64,000 nt of DNA from Acanthosepion esculentum (Eukaryota; Mollusca; Cephalopoda; Sepiida; Sepiidae): NCBI GenBank assembly GCA_964036315.1, contig OZ038509.1, positions 34,084,999 through 34,148,998 of the forward strand, written 5' to 3'. The notes beneath the pieces were generated by a model. The model did not search any database and had not been told where the DNA came from. It saw only the letters and a list, made by a program, of their open reading frames with translations. Position 1 is the first letter of the stretch; every line of letters begins with the position of its first letter. The translations under genes and the position numbers were made by a program. Below, piece after piece: positions 1 through 13,560 of the stretch.

Positions 1-94
1 GGACTAAAGTGCCACTTAAGATTATCGCACACATTTCATAACTGAATCAATTATGCTGTCAGATACTCACACTTCGAAACCGACGGGAGAATCC

Positions 95-97
<3 letters not shown>
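1..97 (+). mobile_element. LINE 3' end fragment (same family as 15330-15840)
   Basis: The first bases match the terminal part of the LINE fragment at 15756-15833: both carry a stretch reading AGTGCCA then TTAAGATTATCGCACA, followed by CATAACTGAAT and a CGACGGGAGA-like end. In the better copy this encodes a C-terminal Cys/His knuckle. Here the LINE runs straight into a (TA)n tract. The 5' part lies outside the window. Confidence 0.6.
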
Positions 98-189
<92 letters not shown>

Positions 190-190
190 A
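97..190. repeat. (TA)n then (TG)n microsatellite
   Basis: About 40 TA units followed by a short TG run. It joins the LINE tail at 1-97 to the LTR-like repeat starting at 187. Open frames across it are poly Ile-Tyr artefacts. Confidence 0.95.
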
Positions 191-1432
191 ACAGAAAGAG
201 TTTGGGAACCACACACAAACACACACACACATATATAATTTTTTTTATTGAAATTGGAGTAGATTTGAACAGCGAAATTGGATCAGAACAATTTTGTTTA
301 CTGATCGTAATCTGATCGAGTCTATTTGGAATTGAGTCATTAGGAAGACAATGTAAAATGATCGAGATCATTTTTATCTGTTAAAATTTGAAATAGAGCT
401 TACTAAGTCTATGAGGAACTTTGAAATTCACATGATTTTGGGTTGAAAGCGACACCCGTGGTAATAGCTGAAGGTCGATTTATGATCAGCCAGGTTTATC
501 TATATAAACGCGCACAGAAATCTGTTGACAGAGTGGTTGGCTCGTCTGCCGTCGAGTGCAGTCGAGCTGGAAGTGATGTCAGAGATTGGAACCAAACGCC
601 CGCTAACATCTGATATAAGTACGAAGAAGCGAATTACTTCTCCAACAATCTAAGACTGCTACTGCTACTATTATTACTACCACTGGAAACGGAAACGTCG
701 AACAAGCTACAATAATCAAAAGGTTGTTTTTGGGCTCGTCTATCGTCGAGTGCAGTCGAGCTGGGTGGAGAGATATCGGAGACTAGAAGTGACGTCAGAG
801 ATTGGAACAAAACCCCCGCTAACATGTAAAGTTAATACAAGTAGCGATGCTTCTGTTACCACGAAGATTACTACTACTGTTACTACCGCCGAGGAGGAAC
901 GCAACTATAAACTTTAAGCTGAGCACAGAAATCTTTATCTCTCCATCGCGAGAGTTGTATATCGTTCTGAGACGATTTCACAACAAGCTAATCACAACCC
1001 ACTCTCTCTCTCTGTCTAGAATCCAGAGTTTTTACGTCAATTATTTTCTTTTCTGTAACCCGTTTCTTTTCTATACTATTCTTTTCTGCTATATAAAAGA
1101 CATTAACAATTCAACCATTGAATAGTTGTTTGTCCGGCTTTCTGTGGATATATATATATATTTTTTGGTGCATTCTAAATTTCTTAGCACAGAGTCCCCA
1201 GCCGTGTCTACATCTTCAGTCGACCGTGAATGGATGAACATCACTTCTGCTTTCTGGATCAAACCAAACACAACGTGGGCAGGAAGCAGGATTAAACCAG
1301 TGGACCGGTCGAATGATCTACGGATGCTCAGGGGACCTATGGTCACTCCCTTAACTTCGGTTAAGACCGAGTAGACACCTCAACCCAGAGAGTAAGACGT
1401 CGGAAGTTGAGGGGCTGGGACGAAAGTGTTAG
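187..1432 (+). mobile_element. LTR-like dispersed repeat, copy 1
   Basis: This block aligns along its length with 9080-10294. Both copies start TGTAACA and end GTGTTAG, are about 1.2 kb long and have no long open frame. Two TATA-box-like sites occur, TATATAAAC near 501 and TATATAAAAG near 1090, and both are conserved in the other copy. A segment with GTCGAGTGCAGTCGAGCTGG occurs at about 552 and again at about 746, so the element contains an internal tandem duplication. Copy 1 has about 69 extra bases at 1147-1216 that copy 2 lacks. The ends and TATA boxes suggest a solo LTR, but no gag or pol copy was seen to prove it; a non-autonomous DNA element is the alternative. Confidence 0.6.
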
Positions 1433-1450
1433 ATATATATATATGTACAC

Positions 1451-1509
<59 letters not shown>

Positions 1510-1510
1510 A
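1433..1510. repeat. (AT)n and (GA)n microsatellite
   Basis: A short AT run is followed by about 30 GA units at 1449-1508, directly at the 3' end of LTR-like copy 1. Confidence 0.95.
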
Positions 1511-1978
1511 ATACTTTTTCTTGGCCCTATTCTGGTTTTGAATATGAGCATATGATCTGAGAATGTGAGACTTATAAATAATTCACACACACACTTGCAT
1601 ATCCTGTTATATAAAGGTTGACTGAAAAGAAATCCCCCATGTTAAAATATTCGTAATTTATTTATTAACTATAATTTTTATAAGAAAATGATATTTGAGG
1701 AAAGCGTTTTGCATGAGGTTTTATGTAAAATTCGATATGGGTACCAGATTTCGATACCAGCTTCTCGGACCACCCAGGAATCGCGTCAACTGATTTCATC
1801 AGGAACTCTTATGGCATGGAAAACATAACTTGTATTCGCCTTTCAAGTTCTTCCAAGGCTTTGGTTTGGAATAGTAGACTTACTCCTTTAACCAACCCCC
1901 AAAAATAATTCCCAAGGTGTTATGCCAGGACTGCTGGCTGGTCACTTATACATAAAAATAGGGAGTTACTTTTCAATC

Positions 1979-2060
<82 letters not shown>

Positions 2061-2234
2061 AAGAAAGAACAGTAAGATATAAAATCCGGTGTTCTTTTAG
2101 ATATTTTTATTTTTACACAATAGTGCTCAATGTAAATTTACAGATAATTAATATTATAAATTAAAAATATGGTTTTTTCGCTACACAGTGACAACCATGT
2201 TTTTAAAAAAGCTTCCATTTTTAAATCAATTAAT

Positions 2235-2276
<42 letters not shown>

Positions 2277-3340
2277 CGCAACATAAAGAAAGATATATTT
2301 TAAAAATTAAAAAAAAAATAATGCATGCATCAATGATACCCAGAAAGTATAATGGTTATTGGCGCAGAACAGAGAATTTGGGGAAGGAAAGAATCCATTT
2401 GTTTTCCTGTCTGTAGTGGTTTAAATAGCAAGGCAGGTTGGCTATTCTGGCCTTAGTTGTAAGTGTGTGCGTTTGTGTCTCGGTGTGTGTCTACGCACAT
2501 CTAAAACATCCTGTTTTAAGTTCATTTTCTTCTCACGTACTTCATTAAACTGTTATGGAGATATTTTCGCTTTGTTTACGTGTAAATCCTTGACTGTCTC
2601 TAATCATCGATGTACCATGTTTATCCACGATGTGTGGTTATCTTCTTGTGTGAAGTATCAACGTTCAACACATTCAGTTCGGTAAGAGATCATAGCCCCG
2701 AATATCCTATGCCCCCCAGGATTCATGCGAAAGAACAACTGGGATCATTTCTTAACAGCTTTTTAATGCTTTTATTTAAGATCTCACACAGAAGAACTTT
2801 CACAATTAACTCTGTGTGTTCTGCTAACGCACGGCAAATTACTGAATCAAGCAGTTAGAGGCTTATTGCTTTAAAAGGTTCTTTTTTTTATTTAGAATAC
2901 ACGATTTTTAGTTTATTTCTATCACTTCATGAGCGGTAATTTGAAGTTCGTTATGTCTGTTCCCTCGAGATAATTTCACTGTTTTGGTTTTGTGACAAAC
3001 GACATTAAAGCTTTTACCACACAATCACAATTCTATCAAAACAGTGTGTTTCAATTCTTATCTATGTGATTATTCTCACTTGGAAACAAAAGTAAAACAA
3101 AATGTCTTTCACTATTAATGAAGATAACATGATTAAAAGGTAAAAACGCGCTAGCATTAATACTACCTGGATTCTATTCGACGCTAAGGATTTGATCGTG
3201 GAAAATAATTAGTATAATTACAAACCAAAATGTTTTGTATAAAAAAAAAACGCAATTAATCACGGGCTTCAATTCGATTAAAACCCCATATTCAAAATGC
3301 CTGTGAATCACTGTGAATGGTGCCCAAGAAATATGCCTTC
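1511..3340. other. No gene seen; AT microsatellites at 1982-2057 and 2241-2272
   Basis: Apart from two (AT)n tracts this stretch has only short unrelated frames. I recognise no protein motif or RNA gene in it. Confidence 0.6.
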
Positions 3341-3354
3341 TAACGTTATAGGTA

Positions 3355-3468
3355 CAGTGTAACCCGGATATAAGAGACCCGATATAAGAGACCCGGATAT
3401 AAGAGAAACTAGGATATAAGAGAGATTTTCTCTGGTCCCAAATTAGAGCCTGTGTTAATGTATATATA

Positions 3469-3514
<46 letters not shown>

Positions 3515-3515
3515 T
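3355..3515 (+). mobile_element. Half copy of TA-flanked palindromic MITE, running into (ATT)n
   Basis: CAGTGTAACCCGGATATAAG at 3355, preceded by TA, matches the terminal inverted repeat of the complete MITE at 30365-30534, and the match continues through TTTTCTCTGGTCCCAAATTA to about 3468. The second half is missing and is replaced by an (ATT)n tract (3470-3513). GATATAAGAGACC-like units are reiterated about four times at the start. Confidence 0.75.
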
Positions 3516-3744
3516 CGTGCATTCTTATGTCCCCACTACGCGTAGTAATTTTTGGATATTGAGTAACAGCTAATCTTTAGATCATCAGCAAGCTCCTTAA
3601 TCATCAACGCCCTTCCGATGTTATCCGTTCCCATCTCGATATTTATGTAGATGATAAATATCTACTGCTGTCTTAGCAGCAAATTCTACAGGTTTAACAA
3701 AGTAAAACTGGCAACTATTCTCGAAAAGGACCTCCAATCAATAA

Positions 3745-4710
3745 TTAACTAGTGCAAGGAATGGCTTGGAAAATTTTAACGCCTCCATAACAAACCTGCT
3801 ATCATTTAATCACTATAAAGAACCTTCTCTGCCCCCCATCAGCATTGCTCATACTAACCTCCATCAGGGCAACACTTTGTGTCTTCTTGGGCTCACATTT
3901 TACACTGACATGGAGTGGAGTGATTATATTAAATCAAGTGCTAAGTCTACTGTTAGGAGCATTATTACATGCTAATGGTCCTATTTATCTCCCTTGGATT
4001 CTTTTTCTGCCTCCCATCAGCATGCTAACTTCCATCAGAGCAACTCTTTGTGTCTTCTGGGGATCACGTTTTCTACTGGCATAAAGTAGTACGATTATGT
4101 TGAATCAGTTGCTAGGAAAGTTAGTTCACCGTCTCGTGCCACACAATTCTTCTCGTCAGAAGCCATCTTGCAGATTTATAAATCTACCAATCATCGGTGC
4201 ATTGAATACTCCTGGCATATCTGGTCTGATATATTTAGTAGAATATCTCGAGATTCTTGACAAAATCCTAAGAAGGGCCTGCAATGTAATCGATCATGAC
4301 CTGGCATTTCGACTTGAATCACTTTCTTCTCGACGTGACGTGTTTTCCTTCTGTCTTTTCTACAAATATTTTCATGGCAATTGCTCTGATAAGCTTTCCT
4401 CATTGGTGTCTCGACTGTATGAATTTAAGCGCGCTACTAGATTTGCAACTAGGTCTCACCTTTTTGCTGTTTAAATAGCTAGTTGCAACCGTCTATTTTA
4501 ATAGTTTCTTTTCTCGAATTTCTCACTTGTGGAACACCCTCCCGATTCTTTGCTTTCCTGACACCTACAACATTCATCATCTGTCTTCCTTAATCCTATT
4601 CTTTTATTGTCATCTCTCCTTCTTCACTAAGATCTTCTCATTTATTTTCACTTCCTTTAACCTCTTCTGTCCTAGTGGCATAATCACATTACTTAAGGTG
4701 AAAAGATAAA
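3745..4710 (+). pseudogene. CR1-like LINE, decayed reverse transcriptase C-terminus
   Basis: Frames read in turn give GLTFYTDMEWSDYIKSSAKS, then LRRACNVIDHDLAFRLESLS, FCLFYKYFHGNCSDKLSSLV, FKRATRFATRSHLFAV and LWNTLPILCFPDTYN. This succession is the thumb and C-terminal region typical of CR1/Jockey-type LINE ORF2 proteins. Several frame changes and stops interrupt it, so it is a dead 5'-truncated copy. The part around 3832-3960 is repeated at 4009-4130. A related copy lies at 40900-41370. The 3' end around 4677-4710 resembles the same part of that copy. Confidence 0.75.
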
Positions 4711-6050
4711 AACAAAATAGCCGAGACCAACATTACCGTGGTCTGGGCATACAGATCACTTCCTTGAATTTCTATCTCATCTACTACTTTCTCTAACATT
4801 GCTCAAAGTGCTCCTATTATTATAGGCATAGCATAAACGTTATATCTCTACTCCGTGTTAAGGTTCTGCTATTTTTTCAATTGTTTGCTTTCTTTCAGTT
4901 GATTTCTGTGATGTGCTCAGCTGAACTAAATTCCTAGTTCGTTGCATTCTTACTAGTAAATCAATTCTTCTTGCATCGATGAAGTGCTCGACCCCAGAAA
5001 CTCTTATTTTCTGTTACATTATTTTTTCTAAGACAGCTTCTTTTAATATTATTTGTTCCCATGTGTAATGTTATCACTGTAATGAATTCGATACTCAATA
5101 TTTCACTCGTAAAATCATTATTTAATCGCTCTCTGATTTCGTCAGTTAACGTCGAAGTAAGGGTGTGTGGTTTTATGGGCCTTCTACGAACATGGATTCT
5201 TATTCTAACTAGGATGAATGAGACTTTCTATCATTTCTCTTTCGGGTGGAGCGTTTATATATCTTCCTCTCAGCCAGCTGCCCCACGCATAGGCATATTA
5301 AGCGCATACCTTACAATTAGCTTTAATATGGCTGAAAATATCAATGATATAAGACAAAAGAATAATGACGTCATGGCTTTCTATGACGAGCTCAGGGTGT
5401 GGTTCATTCCATTTTCTCACCTTGGTGGACTGTAATACTGACATCTTTTCCAGTGCATATGCAGCCCAATCTGATATAAAACTGTCTTCCTCGATCTCAA
5501 AACTGAACAACTGAACAAGATGTTGGAGACGGACTTTCTCCCTAGATTATTTTTAATTGTTTAAGCCTTGTATGATAACCTTTTTAAAAATGTTAACTGC
5601 ATTTTTTGGTTTCGTATTTCTATTTATTTCATTGGCGGCAATGTTTAGTTTGTTTAGGACGTCATTCTTGTTTTTTTATAAAATGGCGAATTGTGGTCAT
5701 ATCTGGGCTGGAGATGCTCAGTTCCCACTTTTCAGCTTTGAAATCATATGTGCAGTTCGTGCTGCATTTTGACGGTAGGTATGGCTTGATGTATTTGGTT
5801 GATATTTTGGGAGATGCTGGTGTAGAAATTTGTGAAATTATTAGTCTTAATTATTAGTTGTCATTTTTTGTATTTTCCCCGTAGCTACAGCTCATATTCG
5901 GCACTGATTTCTTTTCAAATTTCAGGGATATTATTTTTGTTTTGTTGGTAAACAAACAACTCAGCATTAATAAATTACACAGATATTGGACATTTTCTGT
6001 TTAAATATGTACATGAAACCCCCCCAAAAGAATTCGTATAAAATATTCCT
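4711..6050. other. No recognisable gene
   Basis: The longest frame is 124 codons (5061-5435) and shows no motif I recognise. Base composition and short frames look like non-coding DNA. Confidence 0.5.
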
Positions 6051-6051
6051 T

Positions 6052-6168
<117 letters not shown>

Positions 6169-6593
6169 TACTTGATGTACGAATTCAGAATCGTTATCTG
6201 TAAAGTATATAAAAAATATTGATAGTCATAAATACATCACATATAATGGAAAAATATCATTGTCTGTTCATGTAAAAAGAATCTCTTATCTCATATTCTT
6301 CCCATGCATTTACAACTTTCGCGCATGCATATCTCACTATCTGTACGGACATCTTATCAGATATGAGTATGCACACATGAAATGCATTCAAAATCGCACA
6401 GAGAGAAGTGCATCTTCCCGGTCTTTTGCTTTGTAAATCTAAAGTACTTTCTGTTGTCTGTTCTTCCTTACATCAACTTGATTTTTCCTTTGTTTGGATT
6501 ATGGCTTCACTCGAGTTTTCTATTCTTTTTGTTACATTTCTTTTCAAGATAGAATTCTCCAACATTAAATAACGTTGGTGTTTTTAAACTTGT

Positions 6594-6794
6594 CTTCTTC
6601 TTCTTCTTCTTCTTCTTCTTCTTCTTCAAACTTTTTTCTCCTGTTCTTTCTGTTACTTCCCTTAAAGCTTTCTCCATCTTATGTCTCCTACTGTATCATT
6701 TAATCTTTTGAATTTTTGTCTTCTTTCCATCTAGATACTCTTATTTTCTGTTTCTTTTCCTATCCTTTCTTCGACATTTATTTTTGATCTGTCC

Positions 6795-6831
<37 letters not shown>

Positions 6832-7130
6832 TTCTTCTTCTTCTTCATTAACATCATGATTTTCTTCGCCCATTTTTATTTTCATTTCCATATTTTCAGT
6901 CTTCTCGTCAATTTTCTTATTATTATTTCAATTCCTTTTCTTCATTTTTTCTTCGTCATCGTCGATTTTACCTCTTTCTCCTTCTTCAAAAATTTATTCT
7001 ACTTCTTTTAATTCATTTTCCTAATTTTTTATTCTCTTTCTTCTTCAGTTTTTATTGCTTATCATCTTTCTCCTACCTTGACGTTTTTTTTTTCTTTTCT
7101 CAAACCCTCTCTCTTTTCTTTTCCGTATTT
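6594..7130. repeat. Low-complexity pyrimidine-rich region with (TTC)n and (CAT)n
   Basis: A (TTC)n run at 6594-6627 and a (CAT)n/(TTC)n run at 6797-6848 lie in a T/C-rich stretch. The frame at 6784-7011 is an artefact of this composition. Confidence 0.8.
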
Positions 7131-7589
7131 CAGATGGCAGGCCTAATAAAAACTCTTGGAACGTTGTATATTAATTAGTTTTATATACCATTTACATACA
7201 TCCAATATTATATAAAAAAATCAAGAATCAGTTTCTTGTATCTTCCCTAAACTAATTCAAAACCCTCTCGTCCCTCTCGCAATTCTATGGACGCTATCTC
7301 CTAGATAAAAACACATTTTTCTTTTTTTATCAAAGTTGCAACACGATATAAAATAATAGAAAAATGAAAAAAAACTCTAATAAGTAATTGATTAAACAAA
7401 TAAAATTCAATACCGAAGGAAATGAAAAAAACGATAACATTTCGAAGAGAGAAAAGCTTTTAATGGTACGTGGTACAGAAAGGTATAAATCTATGTGATA
7501 ATACTTTGTAAGATAATAATGAAAATATTTCATTTTATTAATAGGGGTTCACGTCCCCTCATCACTTCCTCTATGCACTAGCACCTCCT

Positions 7590-7623
<34 letters not shown>

Positions 7624-7712
7624 GTTTGTATGTCTAATTAGGCGCCTACAGATATATAAATAATAAAATTATGCATCTGAAATATATATAGTCATAATAT
7701 GACCCTCTACAC
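7131..7712. other. No gene; (TATC)n at 7593-7625
   Basis: Non-coding AT-rich sequence containing a tetranucleotide run of about eight units. Confidence 0.7.
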
Positions 7713-8187
7713 CAGACTTTCTCAACCTTTTGATTATTGTGGAATCCTTGAAATAGTTTTAATGTCTCTGGGACCCCCTGCATAAAAATTATTATATACC
7801 ATTATTAATATCTATTTCTTTTATATTTTCATTGTAGTTCACGTAATAAACATAATATATGGACACACTGTATGCGTCCTAGATTCATGTGAATCAAACA
7901 ATAATGCGCGAATCTGCCACGTACAGTTCCTATCCACTAACAAGTGGAGGCGGTTTCACACTGACGCCATATAGACATTGCTAAATACATTGCCCAAGAT
8001 TATTAAAATCTTAAATAATATAAGTGGTTGATGCCTTTATTATGATAAGCAAACATTTTAAAATTACGAATACAGAATTAACAAAAATTACTCAAAAATG
8101 CTGATTTATCAGTGTTTTTTCCCGGCACCCTAGAGACATCTTGAGGATCTCTAGGGTTCCAGGGACACACCGTTTGAGAAACAATAA
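7713..8187 (+). mobile_element. hAT-like non-autonomous element (MITE)
   Basis: The block starts CAGACTTTCTCAACC and ends GTTTGAGAAACAATA. These approximate inverted ends resemble the CAGNGGTTCTCAA termini of hAT elements. Near both ends the sequence reads like the known subterminal pattern (TGGAATCCTTGAAATA on the left, AGGGTTCCAGGGACACACC on the right). No transposase frame is present and no clean 8-bp target duplication was seen. Confidence 0.6.
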
Positions 8188-8558
8188 TTTAACTAATGCC
8201 CTTTAAAAGATTTGTGGACGATCCTCACATCGGGTAAAATTTTCTTCTTTTAGGGATGGAAATTTTGTAGAAATTGTCCGAATGTTTTGTAGGCCCAAGC
8301 GCTTTTTGCTACACTTTTAGCCATTATCAACGGGGATTTTATTTTTACTTTTAACTGAATACATTGTTATATTTATGTATCCTCTAGTTATAGGAATGTT
8401 TTATTTTCCAAACACGGTCAGCACACTGTGGCCGTGTTCATAGTTGATGTTATTGAGTGTAGGTTATTTCTTTATTATTAGTAATACTTTTATTATTTTT
8501 AGCCTTTTTACATGTCAATGAGGCTATTATATTTGTATTATGAACGAGTATATCGGTC

Positions 8559-8559
<1 letters not shown>

Positions 8560-8628
<69 letters not shown>

Positions 8629-8652
8629 GGTGTATATATATATATATATATA
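8560..8652. repeat. (AT)n microsatellite
   Basis: A long AT run, interrupted near 8627 by GGGGTG. Confidence 0.95.
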
Positions 8653-9011
8653 GTAGGTCGAAGAAAGAAATTCGTGAGATAAAAATCAACAAAAATAATA
8701 ATAATGACGGTAAGACTAATAATATTTATTATATCTTGGTAGGCCTTTTGACTAAATGGAAACATGATGAGAAAGATGTTAACAAACGTAATTTTCTCGC
8801 ACACCTGTATCATTTCTCAATGAAAGATCCAAAATTAAATTGGGAAGTATTTTCCGCAGGTGTTATATTACCGATGAAATCGACTAGTTTTGGGCTAGTT
8901 GTTTGCTACGACTATGGTTATAAAAGGCTTGTAGAAGGCTTTTTGTGGAAACAGTCTACACTGAGTATTCCTAAATTCCTATTTAAACCAAGAATATGTG
9001 AATTTATCTAA
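8653..9011 (+). other. Unrecognised open frame beside a microsatellite
   Basis: A frame of about 118 codons runs from the (AT)n tract to a stop at 9009-9011 and includes NRNFLAHLYHF-like and SFGLVVCYDYGYKRLVEGF segments. It has more ordinary residue composition than its neighbours, but it has no start outside the repeat and I recognise no domain. It may be part of an unidentified transposon or simply chance. Confidence 0.25.
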
Positions 9012-9079
9012 AAAAAAATGGCGTTTTCGTTGGCATCTAAGTGAAAACACCTTTTCTTTACAAGAATGTGTATTACATC

Positions 9080-9102
9080 TGTAACAAAGAGAGTTTGGGA
9101 AA

Positions 9103-9139
<37 letters not shown>

Positions 9140-10294
9140 TTTTTAATTGGAGTAGATTTGAACAGCGACATTAGATCAGAACAATTTTTTTTACTGATGG
9201 AAATCTGATCTAGCCCATTTGGAATTGGGTCATTAGGAAGACAATGGAACATGATCGGAATAATTTTTATCGATTAAAATTTGAAATAGAGCTTACTAAG
9301 GCTATGGGGAACTTTGAAATTCACATAATTTTGGGTTGAAGGCTGCATCTCGTGATAAACGAGTGCGGGCCAAGGGTCGATTTATGATCAGCCAGGTTTA
9401 TCTATATAAACGCGCACAGAAATGAGTGGTTGGCTCATCTGCCGTCGAGTGCAGTCGAGCTGGGTAGATAGAAGTCGGGGACTGGAAGTGATGTCAGAGA
9501 TTGGAACCAAACACTCGCTAACATATTTTGTTGATATAAGTACGAAGAAGCGAATTATTCCTCCAACAAACTAAGACTGCTACTGCTACTATTATTACTG
9601 CCACTGGAAACGGAAACGTCGAACAAGCTAGAATAATCAAAAAGATGTTTTGGGGCTCGTCTGTTATCGAGTGCAGTCGATCTGGGTGGAGAGATATCGG
9701 AGACTGGAAGTGACGTCAGGGATTTGGAACAAAACCCCCGCTAACATGTACTGTTAATATAAGTACCGATGCTTCTGCTACCGCGAAGATTACTACTACT
9801 GCTAATACCGCCGAGAAGGAACGCAACTATAAACTTTAAGCTGCATACAGAAATCTTTATCTCTCCATCGCGAGAGTTGTATATCGTTCTGAGACGATTT
9901 CACAACAAGCTAATCACAACCCACTCTCTCTCTGTCTAGAATCCAGTGTATGAGTTTTTACGTCAATTATTTTCTTTTCTGTGACCTGTTTCTTTTCTAT
10001 ACTATTCTTTTCTGCTATATAAAAGACATTAACAATTCAACCATTGAATAGTTGTTTGTCCGGCTTTCTACGGATCTTCAGTCGACCGTGAATGGATGAA
10101 CATCACTTCTGCTTTCTGGATCAAACCAAACATAACGTGGGCAGGAAGCAGGATTAAACCAGTGGACCGGTCAAATGATCTACAGATGCTCAGGGGACCT
10201 ACGGTCACTCTCTTAAGTTAAGTTAAGACCGAGTAGACATTTCAACCCAGAGAGTAAGACGTCAGAGGTTGAGGGGCTGGGACGAAAGTGTTAG
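9080..10294 (+). mobile_element. LTR-like dispersed repeat, copy 2, with 5-bp flanking duplication
   Basis: This is the full-length partner of 187-1432, in the same orientation. It begins TGTAACA at 9080, ends GTGTTAG at 10294 and is flanked by the direct repeat ACATC (9075-9079 and 10295-10299), the 5-bp duplication expected for LTR retrotransposon integration. TATA-like sites near 9403 and 10016 are conserved, as is the internal duplicated GTGCAGTCGA segment. Single-copy content between the two repeats does not encode gag or pol, so each is best read as a solo LTR or a non-autonomous insertion. Confidence 0.65.
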
Positions 10295-10300
10295 ACATCC

Positions 10301-10304
<4 letters not shown>

Positions 10305-10362
<58 letters not shown>

Positions 10363-10420
10363 AGGGAGAGAGAGAGAGAAGGAGAGAGAGAGGGAGAGAG
10401 AGGGAGAAAAGAGAGAGAAA
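10305..10420. repeat. (AT)n followed by (GA)n-rich microsatellite
   Basis: An AT run then interrupted GA repeats, immediately at the 3' end of LTR-like copy 2, as also seen after copy 1. Confidence 0.95.
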
Positions 10421-10500
10421 TATAGTTTTAAGGTGTGCTATATTCATGGGATAAAGTAGTCAATATCAGAGATAGAGCGTTGGTAAATATAAATATAAAA

Positions 10501-10612
10501 TGAACGTTGAAGTCAACACTCAGAAGCGACTGGCTGTTTCATGCTAGGTGACCTGACGATTGCGTCTAGCATGAAACAGACTGTTGCCTCTGAGTGTTGA
10601 CTTCAATGTTCA

Positions 10613-10614
<2 letters not shown>
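10501..10614 (+). repeat. Stem-loop repeat, 47-bp arms
   Basis: The arms 10501-10547 and 10568-10614 are inverted copies matching at about 42 of 47 positions, separated by about 20 bases. They begin TGAAC and meet at CATGCTAG. A (TA)n tract follows directly. The right arm plus the loop contain a hammerhead-type core (separate entry). Part of the same sequence recurs at about 27398-27461, so this belongs to a dispersed family. Confidence 0.85.
10553..10590 (+). ncRNA. Hammerhead ribozyme-like core
   Basis: Seen: CTGACGA at 10553-10559 fits the invariant CUGANGA box. A short helix II (TGC pairing with GCA around GTCTA) follows, then GAAA at 10573-10576. Helix III is ACA/TGT with loop GAC, and the cleavage triplet is GTT (10583-10585). 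Known: this order is that of a type I hammerhead. Weak points: the base pair closing helix II is T opposite T, and helix I pairs at only about three of five positions. It is probably a decayed copy. The same core, with a GTC triplet, is at 27427-27460 on the other strand. Confidence 0.5.

Positions 10615-10656
<42 letters not shown>
10614..10656. repeat. (AT)n microsatellite
   Basis: About 21 AT units directly after the stem-loop. Confidence 0.95.
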
Positions 10657-10658
<2 letters not shown>

Positions 10659-10659
10659 G

Positions 10660-11780
10660 CAGATCAAATATGGATAGGAATATGACAGGATGGTAACATA
10701 AAAAGCAAATGGACAAACCTATTTCAATCTAACATGTTTCACTTTAATTAAAGCTTCGTTAGAGTTTGAGTGAAAACAGACAAAAAGCGAGAATATTGTT
10801 ACGTTCAATTTTGTTTGGGTCAATAATCATTGGTCAATTACGTATTACGTGCATTAAAACCGTAAATGTAAGGTTGTAAAAATTATAGTATGTTTTAGCG
10901 AGCATCAGATGATAATTCGTTTTCGTAATTGTGTATATGTGTCGATCTAGTAGGAGGAATTCTAATGTCTTCACTTTTAATCTGTGACTGTGTCTAACTA
11001 GGAATGAAGAGAAACATAGAGACACTGATGTTATGCATACGGGTATGATCAGCAGAATATTTCTGAAACTATCCAACATATAAATAGACAGCTGATGTCA
11101 TCGATTTATGCATATTTATTTTTGAATTAATTTTTAACTGTTATTATTGTTAGTATAAACGTTATTTTTAGACATAAAAATAACTTTTATCGTAATAAAG
11201 AAATACATATTTATGTATGACGCCAATCCTGAATTCTCTAAAATTGTTATAGATTCCTTCAAACGCAAACTGTTGTTTAAAAATACGTCGGCGTGTCTTT
11301 AAAAAATGAAAGAAAAAAGGTTCCCAATCTAAAGATCTGTTTCCATTCCTGTTTCTCTTGTAGAGATTGACCTTGAACGTACTTTAATAATAATCCAAGA
11401 TTAACTGGAAGTGTATTTGACTCGAAACTTAAGAATGGTAAACAGAGCAAGAGGAAGGGAAAAGCAGTATTTCAAAGAATATTGCCGCAGAATAAAATAT
11501 TCAAACATTTTTGTCGTTTTTAAGGTTGCATAAATTTCAATTCTCGTCACATATGCGAGATCACTTGAACAGATTTTAGTGCTTTGCCAATCTACAGAGA
11601 ATTATCGAAAATAGAAATAACTTGAAAGGTTTTATGATGCCAGTGTTTGGTGCAAAGGGTCAAGATGGATATAACTTCATGTTAAAAATAGAATAAATGA
11701 CATTATGGTGATACTAATTAAATATGTTCACATAGAAAAACAATTCATTAAAACAAACAACCCCACAGGTACTTCAAATG
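10660..11780. other. No recognisable gene
   Basis: AT-rich DNA with only short frames. I see no motif, RNA gene or repeat. Confidence 0.6.
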
Positions 11781-12771
<991 letters not shown>

Positions 12772-12779
12772 AAATAAAA

Positions 12780-13420
12780 TAAAATAATTAAAGAAAGGGA
12801 GGTGGTAATAGACATACTTATATTTGATATGTAATAATAATTTTTAAATAATTTAAGTAATTCTATTACATTTATTTGTTTTAAAAAGAAATATAGTCAT
12901 CAAGAGTAAAAATAATATTTTAAAATTGTAGTTCAATATAGCATATTCTAACCCAAACACCCCTTTTAGAATGAATCTTTATGTATACAAGTACGAATTT
13001 AACGGGAAAAAATGCTGAAAACCTTTTTGTTGTTGATAAAAAAAACAGACGACATGCGTTGAACGGATGTTATAATTCGTTGAAAATTGTACCTCTACCC
13101 TATCTAGACTTAACCTCCTTTTCGAACGTAACTCATAATTGATACAATAACAGTTAATAAAAATGAACACGCTACCGCCCCTGTCTAAATGATTGGATTT
13201 CTCTGTATCCTTGGAAACAAAAATTATGAATTGTATGTGCGTTTAAAAGTCAGTAAATTTAAAAATAAGTTATTTCAAAATTCGCTTGAAGATGAAACAG
13301 AACTAATGCTTTTAATTTAATTATATAATTAAATTTGAGGATTTTAGCTTCGGCTTTTGAAACATGGAAATTCCTTTGTAGCGAAGAAACCATATTTTAA
13401 ATCAGTTAATTTGTAATATA
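12780..13420. other. No recognisable gene
   Basis: AT-rich sequence downstream of the PLE fragment. It may include its 3' untranslated part, but nothing can be assigned. Confidence 0.5.
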
Positions 13421-13503
13421 CAGTGGGGTTGAATAAGTAATCGTACAGCAAACAAATGCTTGTTATTCTCACTTATAGCGAATGGAAATCTCGAATAACA
13501 ATG

Positions 13504-13560
<57 letters not shown>

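Noticed and set aside
53..238. Open frames encoding poly Ile-Tyr or Cys-Val, here and at about 25 other places
   Set aside because: They are (TA)n and (TG)n microsatellites read in frame, on both strands; no start context or motif.
6784..7011. 75-codon frame rich in Ile and Phe, membrane-like
   Set aside because: Arises from (CAT)n/(TTC)n and T-rich low-complexity DNA.
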